In this document: positions 1-7,957 of the stretch, one piece after another
Numbering within the stretch: position 1 is the first letter of the stretch
Layout of the letters: each line of letters begins with the position of its first letter
Source: DATEOR01 sp036279015
GTDB taxonomy: Bacteria > Actinomycetota > Thermoleophilia > Gaiellales > Gaiellaceae
Reading direction: 5' to 3'
Assembly (NCBI GenBank): GCA_036279015.1
Contig: DASUJY010000088.1
Location: forward strand, 1 to 64,000
Length of the DNA stretch: 64,000 nt
Program-made: the position numbers and the translations under genes
Notes under the pieces: model-generated
Databases searched by the model: none
Told to the model about the DNA's origin: nothing
The model's input: only the letters and a program-made list of their open reading frames with translations

Positions 1-1212
1 CTCGAGCTCGGGATCGACATCGGCCTCCTCGACTGCGCGCTCTCGGTCGGCTTCCCCGGCACGGTCGCGAGCCTGCGCCAGCAGTGGGGGCGCGCGGGGC
101 GCCGCGCCGCCGGCCTGGCCGTGCTCGTGGCGAGCGAGGACGCGCTCGACCAGTTCTTCATGCGGGACCCGGAGGCGCTCATGAGCCGCCGCGTCGAGGC
201 GGCCATCCTCGACCACGCCAACCCGCGCATCCTCGACGGCCACGTCCTCTCGGCCGCGTTCGAGGCGCCCCTCGACGCAGAGGACGCTCCCTTCCTCGGC
301 GACGAGGCGCTCATTCGGGCCGAGGCGCTCGCGGCGACGGGGGAGCTGAAGCGGACGAATGCCGGCTTCGTCTGGGCGGGTCGAGACTACCCGGCGGGCC
401 GCTTCTCGCTCCGCTCGACGAGCCCGGAGTCGTTCGCCGTCGTCGAGGCCGAGTCGGGGTCGGTGCTCGGTCTGGTCGAGCGCGAGCGCGCGTATTCGAC
501 CGTCCACGACGGGGCCGTCTACCTGCACATGGGCGAGGCCTATCTCGTGCTGGCACTCGACCACGAGAGCAGAACGGCGCTCGTGGAGCCGTTCTCGGGC
601 GACTACTACACGCAGGCCAAGAAGGAGACGATGACGTCCATCGAGCGCGCGGAGTTGAGCGAGCGGCGGCTCGGCATGGAGGTCGCCTTCGGAACCGTGA
701 GTGTGACCGAGCAGGTCGTCGCCTACCAGAAGAAGTCGATCCGCGACCAGGCGACGCTCGACCTCGTGCCGCTCCTCATGCCCGAGACGAGCTTCGAGAC
801 CGAAGCGGTCTGGTACGTACCCGAGGACTGGATGCTCGACGGGATCGAGGAGATGCCCCGCCTTCTCGGGGCGCTCCACGCCGCCGAGCACTCCATGATC
901 GCGCTCCTACCACTCTGGGCGATGTGCGACCGCTGGGACATCGGCGGGCTCTCGACCAACCTTCACCACCAGACGGGGAGGCCCACGGTCTTCGTCTACG
1001 ACGGCCACGCGGGCGGAGTCGGCATCGCCCGCCGCGGCTTCGACCAGCTCGAGGGCTGGGTCGACGACACGGCCGAGCTCCTGGCCGGCTGCCCGTGCGA
1101 GAGCGGCTGTCCTTCCTGCGTCCAGTCACCCAAGTGCGGCAACCTGAACGAGTACCTCGACAAGGGCGCCGCGCTCCTCCTCCTGCGGCGGATGCTCACC
1201 GCGAGAACGTGA
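1..1212 (+). CDS. DEAD/DEAH-box helicase with C-terminal DUF1998 zinc domain (5' partial)
   Basis: The reading frame is open from the first base, so the N-terminal half lies outside the window; 403 residues are visible. The first 30 residues read ELGIDIG, then GFPGT and GRAGR, which are helicase motifs V and VI of superfamily 2. The C-terminus carries a cysteine cluster (GCPCESGCPSC, then KCG) at about nt 1087-1140, typical of the DUF1998 domain of YprA/MrfA-type helicases. In Bacillus that family acts in DNA repair, including mitomycin damage; a repair role here is inference. The stop TGA at 1210-1212 is followed directly by a GC-rich hairpin. Confidence 0.9.
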   Translation, partial: LELGIDIGLLDCALSVGFPGTVASLRQQWGRAGRRAAGLAVLVASEDALDQFFMRDPEALMSRRVEAAILDHANPRILDGHVLSAAFEAPLDAEDAPFLGDEALIRAEALAATGELKRTNAGFVWAGRDYPAGRFSLRSTSPESFAVVEAESGSVLGLVERERAYSTVHDGAVYLHMGEAYLVLALDHESRTALVEPFSGDYYTQAKKETMTSIERAELSERRLGMEVAFGTVSVTEQVVAYQKKSIRDQATLDLVPLLMPETSFETEAVWYVPEDWMLDGIEEMPRLLGALHAAEHSMIALLPLWAMCDRWDIGGLSTNLHHQTGRPTVFVYDGHAGGVGIARRGFDQLEGWVDDTAELLAGCPCESGCPSCVQSPKCGNLNEYLDKGAALLLLRRMLTART

Positions 1213-1213
1213 A

Positions 1214-1233
1214 GGGCCGGACGGAGCCGGCCC
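1214..1233 (+). terminator. Possible terminator hairpin after the helicase gene
   Basis: GGGCCGG (1214-1220) and CCGGCCC (1227-1233) form a perfect 7-bp stem with a 6-nt loop, starting one base after the stop codon. A second stem, GTTCCC (1242-1247) with GGGAAC (1253-1258), follows. Neither has a T-run, so intrinsic termination is only plausible. The hairpins lie between two convergent genes. Confidence 0.4.
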
Positions 1234-1261
1234 CCCACGCGGTTCCCGGGAAGGGAACGGC

Positions 1262-1513
1262 TCAGGCGTTCGCGCAGCTTTCGCCACCCTGGCCCTGACC
1301 GTCGCCCGGCGTACCGACCGGCGGCAGGGGCGGCGTCTGGGCGGGGTTGTGCGCGCTGATTGCTTCCTTCGCCATCCCGTTGTCGTTCGACGGGCTGCCG
1401 GCCGCTTCGGCGGCGCACACCGTCGACGGCAGGCCCGTGTGATGGAAGGCGAGCGCCGAGGTCGGCAGCGCCAGCACGAAGAGCGCCGCAATGAGCAGAA
1501 CGAGCCGTTTCAT
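1262..1513 (-). CDS. Small secreted protein of unknown function
   Basis: This 83-residue protein starts at ATG 1511-1513, preceded by a strong Shine-Dalgarno sequence (GGGGAGGAG 5-7 nt upstream), which supports a real gene. Residues 1-22 form a typical signal peptide: MKR, a hydrophobic core (LVLLIAALFVLALP), and an ALA cleavage site. The mature part of about 60 residues is rich in Pro, Gly, Asn and Ala and has two cysteines, one near the middle and one four residues from the end, which could form a disulfide. No family is recognised. It diverges from the NDH-2 gene, with about 43 bp between their starts. Confidence 0.7.
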   Translation of the reverse strand: MKRLVLLIAALFVLALPTSALAFHHTGLPSTVCAAEAAGSPSNDNGMAKEAISAHNPAQTPPLPPVGTPGDGQGQGGESCANA

Positions 1514-1556
1514 TAGTCTCCTCCCCAGTTCGTTTCGACCTCGACTACGGAGGGAC

Positions 1557-2825
1557 GTGGCAAACGGTTTGCGTCGGGACGCGCGCGGCGGCACGCTGAT
1601 CCTCGGCGGAGGCTTCGCCGGGAGCTATGTGGCGCGCCTCCTCGGGAAGCGGGGCGCGACGATCGTCTCGCGCGAGAACTTCATGCTCTACACGCCGAAC
1701 CTGCCTGAGGCGGCCTCGGGCACGCTCGAGCCGCGGCACGTGGTCGTCCCGCTCCGGATGATGTGCCCGCACGCCGACCTCGTCCTCGGGAACGCGACCG
1801 CCGTGGACGAGACCGCCCGCACCGTGACGGTCGAGAGGGACGGCGGAATGCTCGAGCTCGGCTACGAGAACCTCGTCGTCGCGCTCGGGGCGATCGTCCG
1901 CTCGCTGCCCATTCCCGGCCTGGCCGAGCACGCACACGGCTTCAAGGACCTCGCCGACGCAATCGGGCTTCGGAACCACGTCCTGCGCGAGCTCGAGGCC
2001 GCCGACTCGGCCGCGCCCGACGAGGTGGGACGCCACCTCACCTTCGTCTTCGTCGGCGCCGGCTACGCGGGAGTGGAGGCGCTCGCGGAGCTCGCAGACC
2101 TGGTCCGCGACGCGCTCCGGTTCTATCCGCGGCTTCGCGATGCCGAGCAGCGCTGGATCCTCGTCGACGCGGCGCCGAAGATCCTGCCGGAGATCCCGAC
2201 CAGGCTCGGAGAGTACGCGGCGCGCGAGCTGGCGAAGCGCGGCGTCGACATCCGGGTCGGGACGACGCTCGACTCGGCGGAGGAGCACGCGGCGACACTC
2301 TCGGACGGCGAGCGCATCGAGACAGAGACGCTCGTCTGGACGGCCGGTGTGAAGGCGACGCCGCTCGTCTCGCGCTTCGGGTTTCCCGTCGACGAACGGG
2401 GGCGCGTCGTGGTCGACCCCGCGCTCAGGGTCGAAGGGCGCGAGAACGTCTGGTCGCTCGGCGACTGCGCCCGCGTTCCCAACGAGGCGACGCCGGGACA
2501 GTTCGACCCGCCGACCTGCCAGCACGCGCTGCGCCAAGCGCGGCGCCTCGCGAAGAACATCCACGGCGAGCCGAAGCCGTACCGCTACCGGATGCTCGGG
2601 CAGGTGGCGACGCTCGGGCGCCACAAGGGGATCGCCGACGTCGTCGGCCTCCGCTTCCGCGGCTTCCCCGGCTGGTTCATCACGCGGACGTACCACCTCT
2701 ACCAGCTGCCGCTCCTCACTCGGAAGCTGAGAGTCGTCACCGACTGGACGGTGGGCCTCTTCTTCCGCCGCGACATCGCCGAGCTCTCGATGCTCGGCCA
2801 CGCGGGCCGGCTCGGCGATGAGTGA
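1557..2825 (+). CDS. ndh: Type II NADH dehydrogenase (FAD-dependent NADH:quinone oxidoreductase family)
   Basis: The 422-residue protein has the two-dinucleotide-fold layout of NDH-2: an FAD-binding GGGFAG near residue 17, an NAD(P)H-binding VGAGYAGVEA near residue 165, and the second FAD motif SLGDCA near residue 300. The family oxidises NADH and reduces menaquinone at the inner membrane face without pumping protons. Start choice is uncertain: GTG 1557 has GGAGGG only 2 nt upstream, while TTG 1569 has it 14 nt upstream. An ATG-like start at 1491 would run into the divergent small gene and is less likely. The 3' end overlaps the next gene by 8 nt. Confidence 0.85.
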   Translation: MANGLRRDARGGTLILGGGFAGSYVARLLGKRGATIVSRENFMLYTPNLPEAASGTLEPRHVVVPLRMMCPHADLVLGNATAVDETARTVTVERDGGMLELGYENLVVALGAIVRSLPIPGLAEHAHGFKDLADAIGLRNHVLRELEAADSAAPDEVGRHLTFVFVGAGYAGVEALAELADLVRDALRFYPRLRDAEQRWILVDAAPKILPEIPTRLGEYAARELAKRGVDIRVGTTLDSAEEHAATLSDGERIETETLVWTAGVKATPLVSRFGFPVDERGRVVVDPALRVEGRENVWSLGDCARVPNEATPGQFDPPTCQHALRQARRLAKNIHGEPKPYRYRMLGQVATLGRHKGIADVVGLRFRGFPGWFITRTYHLYQLPLLTRKLRVVTDWTVGLFFRRDIAELSMLGHAGRLGDE

Positions 2826-3588
2826 CTTCGCGCGCGCGGCCGCGTTCGAGGAGAAGATGCGCGACGCCGCCGTCGAGCGCGTCGTCGAGACGCGCTTCGG
2901 TCCCGCGCTCTTCAACGACACCTACCGCGACCTCTGGATGCTCAACGTCCTCCGCGTCGAGAAGGCGGTGCCTGCGGGCGCCGCGGAGCTCGCGGAGGAG
3001 GCCGAGCGCGTCCAGGCAGGCCTTCCGCACCGACGCGTCCTCGTTCTCGACACGGCGCTCGGAGCGCACGTGGCCCCGGGCTTCGCGGAGCGTGGCTGGA
3101 AGACGGATCGCTTCGTCTTCATGGCGCTGAAGCGGCCGTCCGTCCGGGCGGCGGACACCGCCATGGTCACCGAGGTCGACGCGGGCGCGCTCGCCGAGCT
3201 CCGCGAGGCGATCGGGCGCGAGCAGCTGCCCGACATGACACCGGGGGCGCTCCGGCAGCTGCGGGAGTCGAGCGCGATCTTCGAGGAGCCCGGGAGAGCA
3301 CGGCACTTCGCCGTCCTGGTCGACGGCCGCGTCGTCAGCGCGACCGATCTTTTCTCCGACGGGAGCACCGCCCAGGTCGAGGAGGTGGCGACCCTGCCGG
3401 AGTTCCGCGGGCGCGGCTACGCAACCGCCGTCGTGCAGCGCGCAGTCGACGAGGCGCTCGCCACGGGGCACGACTTCGTCTTCCTCACCGCCGACGCGGA
3501 CGACTGGCCGAAGGAGCTCTACCGCCGGCTCGGCTTCGACGAGGTCGGGATGGAGTGGGCCTTCCTCAAGAACCCGGCAGTCCCCTGA
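2818..3588 (+). CDS. GNAT family N-acetyltransferase
   Basis: This 256-residue protein is probably translationally coupled to NDH-2 because its ATG at 2818 lies 8 nt before the upstream stop. The C-terminal third has the GNAT core: a strand reading VEEVATLPEFRGRGYA with the acetyl-CoA loop RGRGYA near residues 196-202, then LYRRLGF, the usual end of the fold. The N-terminal 110 residues are less conserved and may be a degenerate second GNAT domain. The substrate cannot be read from sequence; amines, antibiotics or protein N-termini are all possible. Confidence 0.8.
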   Translation: MSDFARAAAFEEKMRDAAVERVVETRFGPALFNDTYRDLWMLNVLRVEKAVPAGAAELAEEAERVQAGLPHRRVLVLDTALGAHVAPGFAERGWKTDRFVFMALKRPSVRAADTAMVTEVDAGALAELREAIGREQLPDMTPGALRQLRESSAIFEEPGRARHFAVLVDGRVVSATDLFSDGSTAQVEEVATLPEFRGRGYATAVVQRAVDEALATGHDFVFLTADADDWPKELYRRLGFDEVGMEWAFLKNPAVP

Positions 3589-3610
3589 CCCGCGGCCGGC
3601 TGGGGTCGCC

Positions 3611-5947
3611 CTACCTGAGCTTGTCGAGCGCCTTGCCGATCGACTGGCGCCCGTGCAGGACTGGCTCGAAGAGGTCGCCCTCGCGCTCGACCCGGGCAAG
3701 CACGACGTCCATCGTGAAGGCGAAGGGGTCGAGGCCTTCACGGACCTCCTCCCAGCGAAGGGGCGTCGAGACAGGAGCGCCCTCGCGCGGGCGTACCGAG
3801 TACACCGAGGCGATCGTCTTCCCCTCGCCGTTCTGGTTCGCGTCGATGAGGACGCCGCGCCGCTTCGCCTTCGACCACTCCGTCGTGACGAGCCCACGAT
3901 GCGTGCGCGCGAGCGTGCCGGCGACGATCTCGGCGAGCTCGCGCGTGTCGGCATAGGTGTAGCGCCGCTGGATCGGGACCAGAACGTGCATCCCGTCCGA
4001 GCCGCTCGTCTTCGGACAGCCCTCGAGCTCGAGCGCGTCCAGCACCTCCTTGACGAGAAGCGCCACCTGCACGACCTCCGGAAAACCCACGTCCGGCGAC
4101 GGATCGAGGTCGAAGAGGACGAAGTCGGGGCGCTCGGGCCTATCGACACGCGAGTACCAGACGTTCATGTCGATGCAGCCCATGTTCACCATCCAGAGGA
4201 GGGCGAGCTCGTCGTTCACGAGCGGGTACGTGATCATCCGCTTCTGGCGCGACTCGCGCGACGTCGCGCGGAAGGCGCGTGAGTCGATCCAGTCGGGCAT
4301 GTGCTTCGGCGCGTCCTTCTGGAAGAAGAAGTTGCCGTCGCGCCCGTCGGGATAGCGCTTCATCGTGAACGGCCGCCCCTTTAGATGTCGCACGAGCACG
4401 GGCGCGACGTCGCGGTAATACGCGAGCAAGTCTCCCTTCGTGAGCCCGCTCTCCGGAAAGAAGACCTTGTCGAGGTTCGAGAGGCGGAGCGTCCGCTTGC
4501 CGCGCTGGATCTCGGTCTCGATCGCCCGCTCGACCCGCACCTCGTCGGGCTCCTTGTCCTCCCTGAGGCCCATGTACGCGGGAGCACGCAGATGGCCCTC
4601 GTGCGTCCACTCGACGAACTCCACCTCGCAGACGAGCTCGGGCTCGACCCAGACGACGTCTCCCTTCTTCACACGAGGCATCTTCGGGACGACCGGGAAG
4701 GGCGAGTCGGCACGCTCGAGCGGCTTCAGGAGCCCCATCAGTCGGTCGAGCTCCTTGTCCGTAAACCCCGTTCCGCAGTTGCCGACGTAGCGGAGCTGGC
4801 CGCCCTCGTTGACGGCGAGGATGAGTGCCCCGAGGCTGCCGGAGCGGCGACCCTGGCCGCGGGTGTAGCCCGCGACGACGAACTCCTGGCGCTGCTTGCC
4901 GGGCTTCACCTTCAACCAGTTCCGGCTCCGCTTGCCGGGCTCGTAGCGCGAGTCGGCGCGCTTGGCCATCACGCCCTCCAGCCCAAGCTCCAGCGCGGCA
5001 CGCTCGAGCGCGGCCCCGTCGTCGAAGGCCTCCGAGAGCTGAATCGTCTTGTTGCGGGGGTCGAGGACGTCCTCGAGCCGCTTGCGGCGCTCGGCGAACG
5101 GGAGGTCGATCAGGGGCTCGCCCTCGAGCTGGAGGAGGTCGAAGACGTAGTAGACGAGGGGATAGCCGCCCTTCTGCATCGCGGAGAAGCTCGTGCGGCC
5201 CTGCTCGTCGATGGCGCACACCTCGCCGTCGAGAACGCAGTTGGTGGTCCTCAGCGCGCGAGGGACAGCCCGGGCGATGTCCCCGAAACGCTCGGTGTAG
5301 TCCTGATCCTTGCGCGTGCGGAGCTCGGCATCGCCGTTCGTCACGTACGTGATCGTCCTGTATCCGTCCCATTTGGCCTCGTAGAGCCAGCCCCGTCCCG
5401 TGGGGAGCTTCTCGGCCAGGGAGGCGAGCATGGGCGAGTAGCGCCGGTGCGCGCTCTCGGCCCCCTTCTTCCGCTTCGGAGGCGACTCGTCTCGCTTGCG
5501 GATGAGGAGCCAGTTCTTCTCCTCCCCGGAGAGGTGGGCGGGCACGAGCGTCCAGACGCCCTGGAGCCGCTGGCCCTCGAGCCGGACGGTCAGGCCCCCG
5601 TCGCGCTTCTCCTCGAGCAGCTCGTAGGTGCCCGTGTCCCAGATCTCGACGGTGCCCGCGCCGTACTGCCCCTTGGGGATCTCACCCTCGAAGCTCGCGT
5701 AGTCGAGCGGGTGGTCCTCGACGTGGACGGCGAGGTTGCGCTGCCCGGCCTCGAGCGGCACGCCCTTGGGCACCGCCCAGGAGAGGAGGACGCCGTCCCG
5801 CTCGAGGCGAAAGTCGTAGTGGAGACGGCGGGCGTCGTGGCGCTGGACGACGAAGATCGGGCCCCGGGCCCGCTTGCGGCGGCCGCCGAACGGCTCCGGG
5901 GTCTGCTTCCGGTCGCGCTTGCGCTCGTAGTCGCCGAGCTTCGCCAC
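3611..5947 (-). CDS. ligD: Multifunctional NHEJ DNA ligase LigD (phosphoesterase-ligase-polymerase)
   Basis: The 778-residue protein has three domains of bacterial non-homologous end joining. Residues about 25-155 are the 3'-phosphoesterase (RHDARRLHYDFRLE, then HPLDYASFEG and PKGQYGAG). Residues about 170-475 are the ATP-dependent ligase, with adenylation motif EAKWDGYR and nucleophile Lys192. Residues about 485-778 are the primase-like polymerase, with catalytic FDLDP at 612-616. The order PE-LIG-POL matches Pseudomonas rather than mycobacterial LigD (POL-PE-LIG). The usual partner Ku is not in this window. The start is GTG 5945-5947. Confidence 0.95.
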   Translation of the reverse strand: MAKLGDYERKRDRKQTPEPFGGRRKRARGPIFVVQRHDARRLHYDFRLERDGVLLSWAVPKGVPLEAGQRNLAVHVEDHPLDYASFEGEIPKGQYGAGTVEIWDTGTYELLEEKRDGGLTVRLEGQRLQGVWTLVPAHLSGEEKNWLLIRKRDESPPKRKKGAESAHRRYSPMLASLAEKLPTGRGWLYEAKWDGYRTITYVTNGDAELRTRKDQDYTERFGDIARAVPRALRTTNCVLDGEVCAIDEQGRTSFSAMQKGGYPLVYYVFDLLQLEGEPLIDLPFAERRKRLEDVLDPRNKTIQLSEAFDDGAALERAALELGLEGVMAKRADSRYEPGKRSRNWLKVKPGKQRQEFVVAGYTRGQGRRSGSLGALILAVNEGGQLRYVGNCGTGFTDKELDRLMGLLKPLERADSPFPVVPKMPRVKKGDVVWVEPELVCEVEFVEWTHEGHLRAPAYMGLREDKEPDEVRVERAIETEIQRGKRTLRLSNLDKVFFPESGLTKGDLLAYYRDVAPVLVRHLKGRPFTMKRYPDGRDGNFFFQKDAPKHMPDWIDSRAFRATSRESRQKRMITYPLVNDELALLWMVNMGCIDMNVWYSRVDRPERPDFVLFDLDPSPDVGFPEVVQVALLVKEVLDALELEGCPKTSGSDGMHVLVPIQRRYTYADTRELAEIVAGTLARTHRGLVTTEWSKAKRRGVLIDANQNGEGKTIASVYSVRPREGAPVSTPLRWEEVREGLDPFAFTMDVVLARVEREGDLFEPVLHGRQSIGKALDKLR

Positions 5948-6036
5948 GGGCGTATGTTTATCCGACCGGACCGTGGGTAGAACGTCGTCGCGAGAGGCTC
6001 CTTAGCGACTTCTCTGCCGACCAGGGGGGGTTGGCA

Positions 6037-6064
6037 CTCGAGGCCGGTGCGAACCGGCCTCGAG
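6037..6064. terminator. Perfect 12-bp hairpin between accA and ligD
   Basis: CTCGAGGCCGGT (6037-6048) and ACCGGCCTCGAG (6053-6064) form a perfect 12-bp stem around a GCGA loop. The hairpin lies 72 nt downstream of the accA stop and upstream of ligD, both read leftward, so it probably ends accDA transcription. No T-run follows on the minus strand. The remaining spacer (5948-6036 and 6065-6135) shows no gene. Confidence 0.55.
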
Positions 6065-6135
6065 GCCTTGTGTAAAGGTCTTGTTGGCACGGGGAAAACC
6101 CTGTGGATGCTGTGGGAAACAGCCCGCGGTACCGT

Positions 6136-7080
6136 CTATTCGAGGAAGATGCCCATGCGGCGGAACTTCTCGCGGCGCTCCCGCCTCCGCGCTGACGGAT
6201 CCATCCCTTTCACGTCCTCGAGCGCGATTCCGAGCGCCTCGCCGAGGAGGCGCGCAGCCTCGTCGGGGTCCTCGTGGGCGCCGCCGGGAGGCTCGGGCAC
6301 GATGCCGTCGATGACACCGAGCTCGAGACAATGGCTCGCGTCGGGCTTGAGCGCGGCGGCTGCTTTCTTCGCCTCGCCGGCGTCGCGCCAGAGAATCGAG
6401 GCGCAGCCTTCGGGCGTGATCACCGAGTAGATCGAGTTCTCCTGCATCAGCACGCGATCTGCGACAGCGAGGGCGACCGCGCCGCCCGAGCCGCCCTCGC
6501 CGATGATGCATGCGACGCTGGGGATGCCGAGTCGGATCATCTGAAGCTGGCACCTGGCCAGCCAGCCGCCCTGGCCATGCTGTTCGGCGTTGACGCCGGG
6601 GTAGGCGCCAAGCGTGTCGACGAGCGCGACGAGTGGAAAGTCGTGGCGGTCGGCGAGCTCCATCACCCGCATCGCCTTCCGGTAGCCCTCCGGATGGGCC
6701 ATGCCGTAGTTGCGTTCGACCCGCTCGCGGATATCGCGCGCCTTCTGATGCCCGACGAGGGCGACCGTCCTGTCGCCCAGACGCCCCAGCCCGGCCACGA
6801 TCGCCTTGTCGTCTGCGAGCGACCGGTCGCCGTGGAGCTCGATGAAGTCGTCGAAGAGCCGCTCGACGTAGTCGAGCGTGTACGGCCGGTCAGGATGGCG
6901 CGCCAGCTCGACTTCCTCCCAGACCTCGTCCGCGCTCGGCTCGGCGGCGATGCGCTCGATCTGATGCTGCAGCCGGGCCATCTCCCCGGAGACGCCGACG
7001 CCGCGCAGAAGTGGTAGCTCACGGAGCCTGGCGAGCCGCTCGCGAAGCCGAAGCTGCTCGAGCGCGCTCTCAGTTTCCAT
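6136..7080 (-). CDS. accA: Acetyl-CoA carboxylase carboxyltransferase subunit alpha
   Basis: The 314-residue protein starts at ATG 7078-7080, 11 nt before the end of accD. It contains the alpha-subunit carboxyltransferase core: biotin-pocket motif GEGGSGGA, then the acyl-CoA region ending in SVITPEGCASILWRD. AccA and AccD form the heterotetramer that moves the carboxyl group from biotin to acetyl-CoA to make malonyl-CoA, the first step of fatty-acid synthesis. Biotin carboxylase and BCCP are not in the window. Many actinobacteria use fused acyl-CoA carboxylase beta subunits, so separate AccA/AccD is of taxonomic interest. The pair lies near the fab operon on the same strand. Confidence 0.92.
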   Translation of the reverse strand: METESALEQLRLRERLARLRELPLLRGVGVSGEMARLQHQIERIAAEPSADEVWEEVELARHPDRPYTLDYVERLFDDFIELHGDRSLADDKAIVAGLGRLGDRTVALVGHQKARDIRERVERNYGMAHPEGYRKAMRVMELADRHDFPLVALVDTLGAYPGVNAEQHGQGGWLARCQLQMIRLGIPSVACIIGEGGSGGAVALAVADRVLMQENSIYSVITPEGCASILWRDAGEAKKAAAALKPDASHCLELGVIDGIVPEPPGGAHEDPDEAARLLGEALGIALEDVKGMDPSARRRERREKFRRMGIFLE

Positions 7081-7912
7081 TCGCGAAGAGCGCGAGCACG
7101 CGCCCCAGGTACGGCCGAAGCTCCGGTCTCGGGACGATCGCGTCCACGTGCCCGTGGCGGGCGTTCGACTCCGCCAGCCCGAAATCGTCCGGAAGCTTCT
7201 CCTTGATCGTCTGCTGCACGACGCGCGGACCGGTGAAGGCAAGCAGGGATCCGGGCTCTGCGAAGATCATGTCGCCGAGGCTGGCGAAGCTGGCGATCAC
7301 GCCCGCGGTTGTCGGATTCGTCATCACGGAGATGAGCGGAACCGGCGTCTCGCGCAGCAGATCGACGGCAGCGACGGTCTTCGGCAGCTGCATGAGGGAC
7401 AAAATCCCCTCCTGCATGCGCGCGCCGCCCGAGGCCGTGACGCAGACGAGCGGAACGCGTCGGCCCGCGGCGCGCTCGCACGCGCGGACGAACTTCTCCC
7501 CGACCGCGCTCCCCATCGACCCGCCCATGAAGGCGAAGTCCATGACGGCCAGCTCGCACGGCCGGCGCTCGATCGCCGCGCCGCCGGCGATGAGCGCGTC
7601 GCCGAGGCCGGTCGCCACCTCGGCCTCTGCGATCCGCTCCGTGTAGGGCCGCAGGTCGAAGAAGCCGAGCGGGTCGGCGGAGCGCAGGTCGGTGTCCTGC
7701 TCCTCGAACGTCCCACGGTCGGCAAGCTGGTCGATCCGCCGCCGCGCGCGCACCGGGAAATGGTGGCCGCATTGCTGGCAGACCCAGAGCGTCGCGTCGA
7801 GCTCCTCGTCCCGGTAGTGGGAATGGCACGTCGGGCAGGTGTTGGGATGTTTCCCGGGCGGCTCGGGCTCGGGCCCGCGGTGCTCGATCGAGACGTCGAT
7901 CCGGCTCGCCAT
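7070..7912 (-). CDS. accD: Acetyl-CoA carboxylase carboxyltransferase subunit beta
   Basis: The 280-residue protein has the N-terminal zinc ribbon of AccD, with Cys26, Cys29, Cys45 and Cys48, followed by the crotonase-like carboxyltransferase fold (FMGGSMGSAVGEK, SGGARMQEG, NPTTAGV). The zinc ribbon supports bacterial AccD rather than an actinobacterial AccD-like acyl-CoA carboxylase. The start is ATG 7910-7912. A TAAGAT box 9 nt upstream suggests a leaderless or short-leader transcript. The end overlaps accA by 11 nt, so the two subunits are probably made in a fixed ratio. Confidence 0.93.
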   Translation of the reverse strand: MASRIDVSIEHRGPEPEPPGKHPNTCPTCHSHYRDEELDATLWVCQQCGHHFPVRARRRIDQLADRGTFEEQDTDLRSADPLGFFDLRPYTERIAEAEVATGLGDALIAGGAAIERRPCELAVMDFAFMGGSMGSAVGEKFVRACERAAGRRVPLVCVTASGGARMQEGILSLMQLPKTVAAVDLLRETPVPLISVMTNPTTAGVIASFASLGDMIFAEPGSLLAFTGPRVVQQTIKEKLPDDFGLAESNARHGHVDAIVPRPELRPYLGRVLALFANGN

Positions 7913-7921
7913 GATCGGCCT

Positions 7922-7927
7922 ATCTTA
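7922..7927 (-). promoter_or_regulatory. Putative -10 box of accDA
   Basis: TAAGAT on the minus strand lies 9 nt before the accD ATG. No clear -35 is seen. The spacing fits a nearly leaderless transcript, a pattern repeated at several other genes here. Confidence 0.4.
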
Positions 7928-7957
7928 CGGGCTTGCCCGCGGCCGGCAGCAAGCGCC

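Noticed and set aside
1491..1556. Upstream start of NDH-2 at 1491
   Set aside because: It would overlap the divergent small gene's start and signal peptide, and adds a non-conserved leader before the FAD motif.
4385..5980. Long open frame antisense to ligD (531 codons)
   Set aside because: High GC content keeps antisense frames open; it has repetitive Arg/Leu/Glu composition, no motif, and lies fully over a convincing gene.
6100..6120. CTGTGGATGCTGTGGGAAA as DnaA boxes
   Set aside because: It resembles TGTGGATAA twice, but both copies mismatch and it lies far from dnaA in an ordinary spacer.
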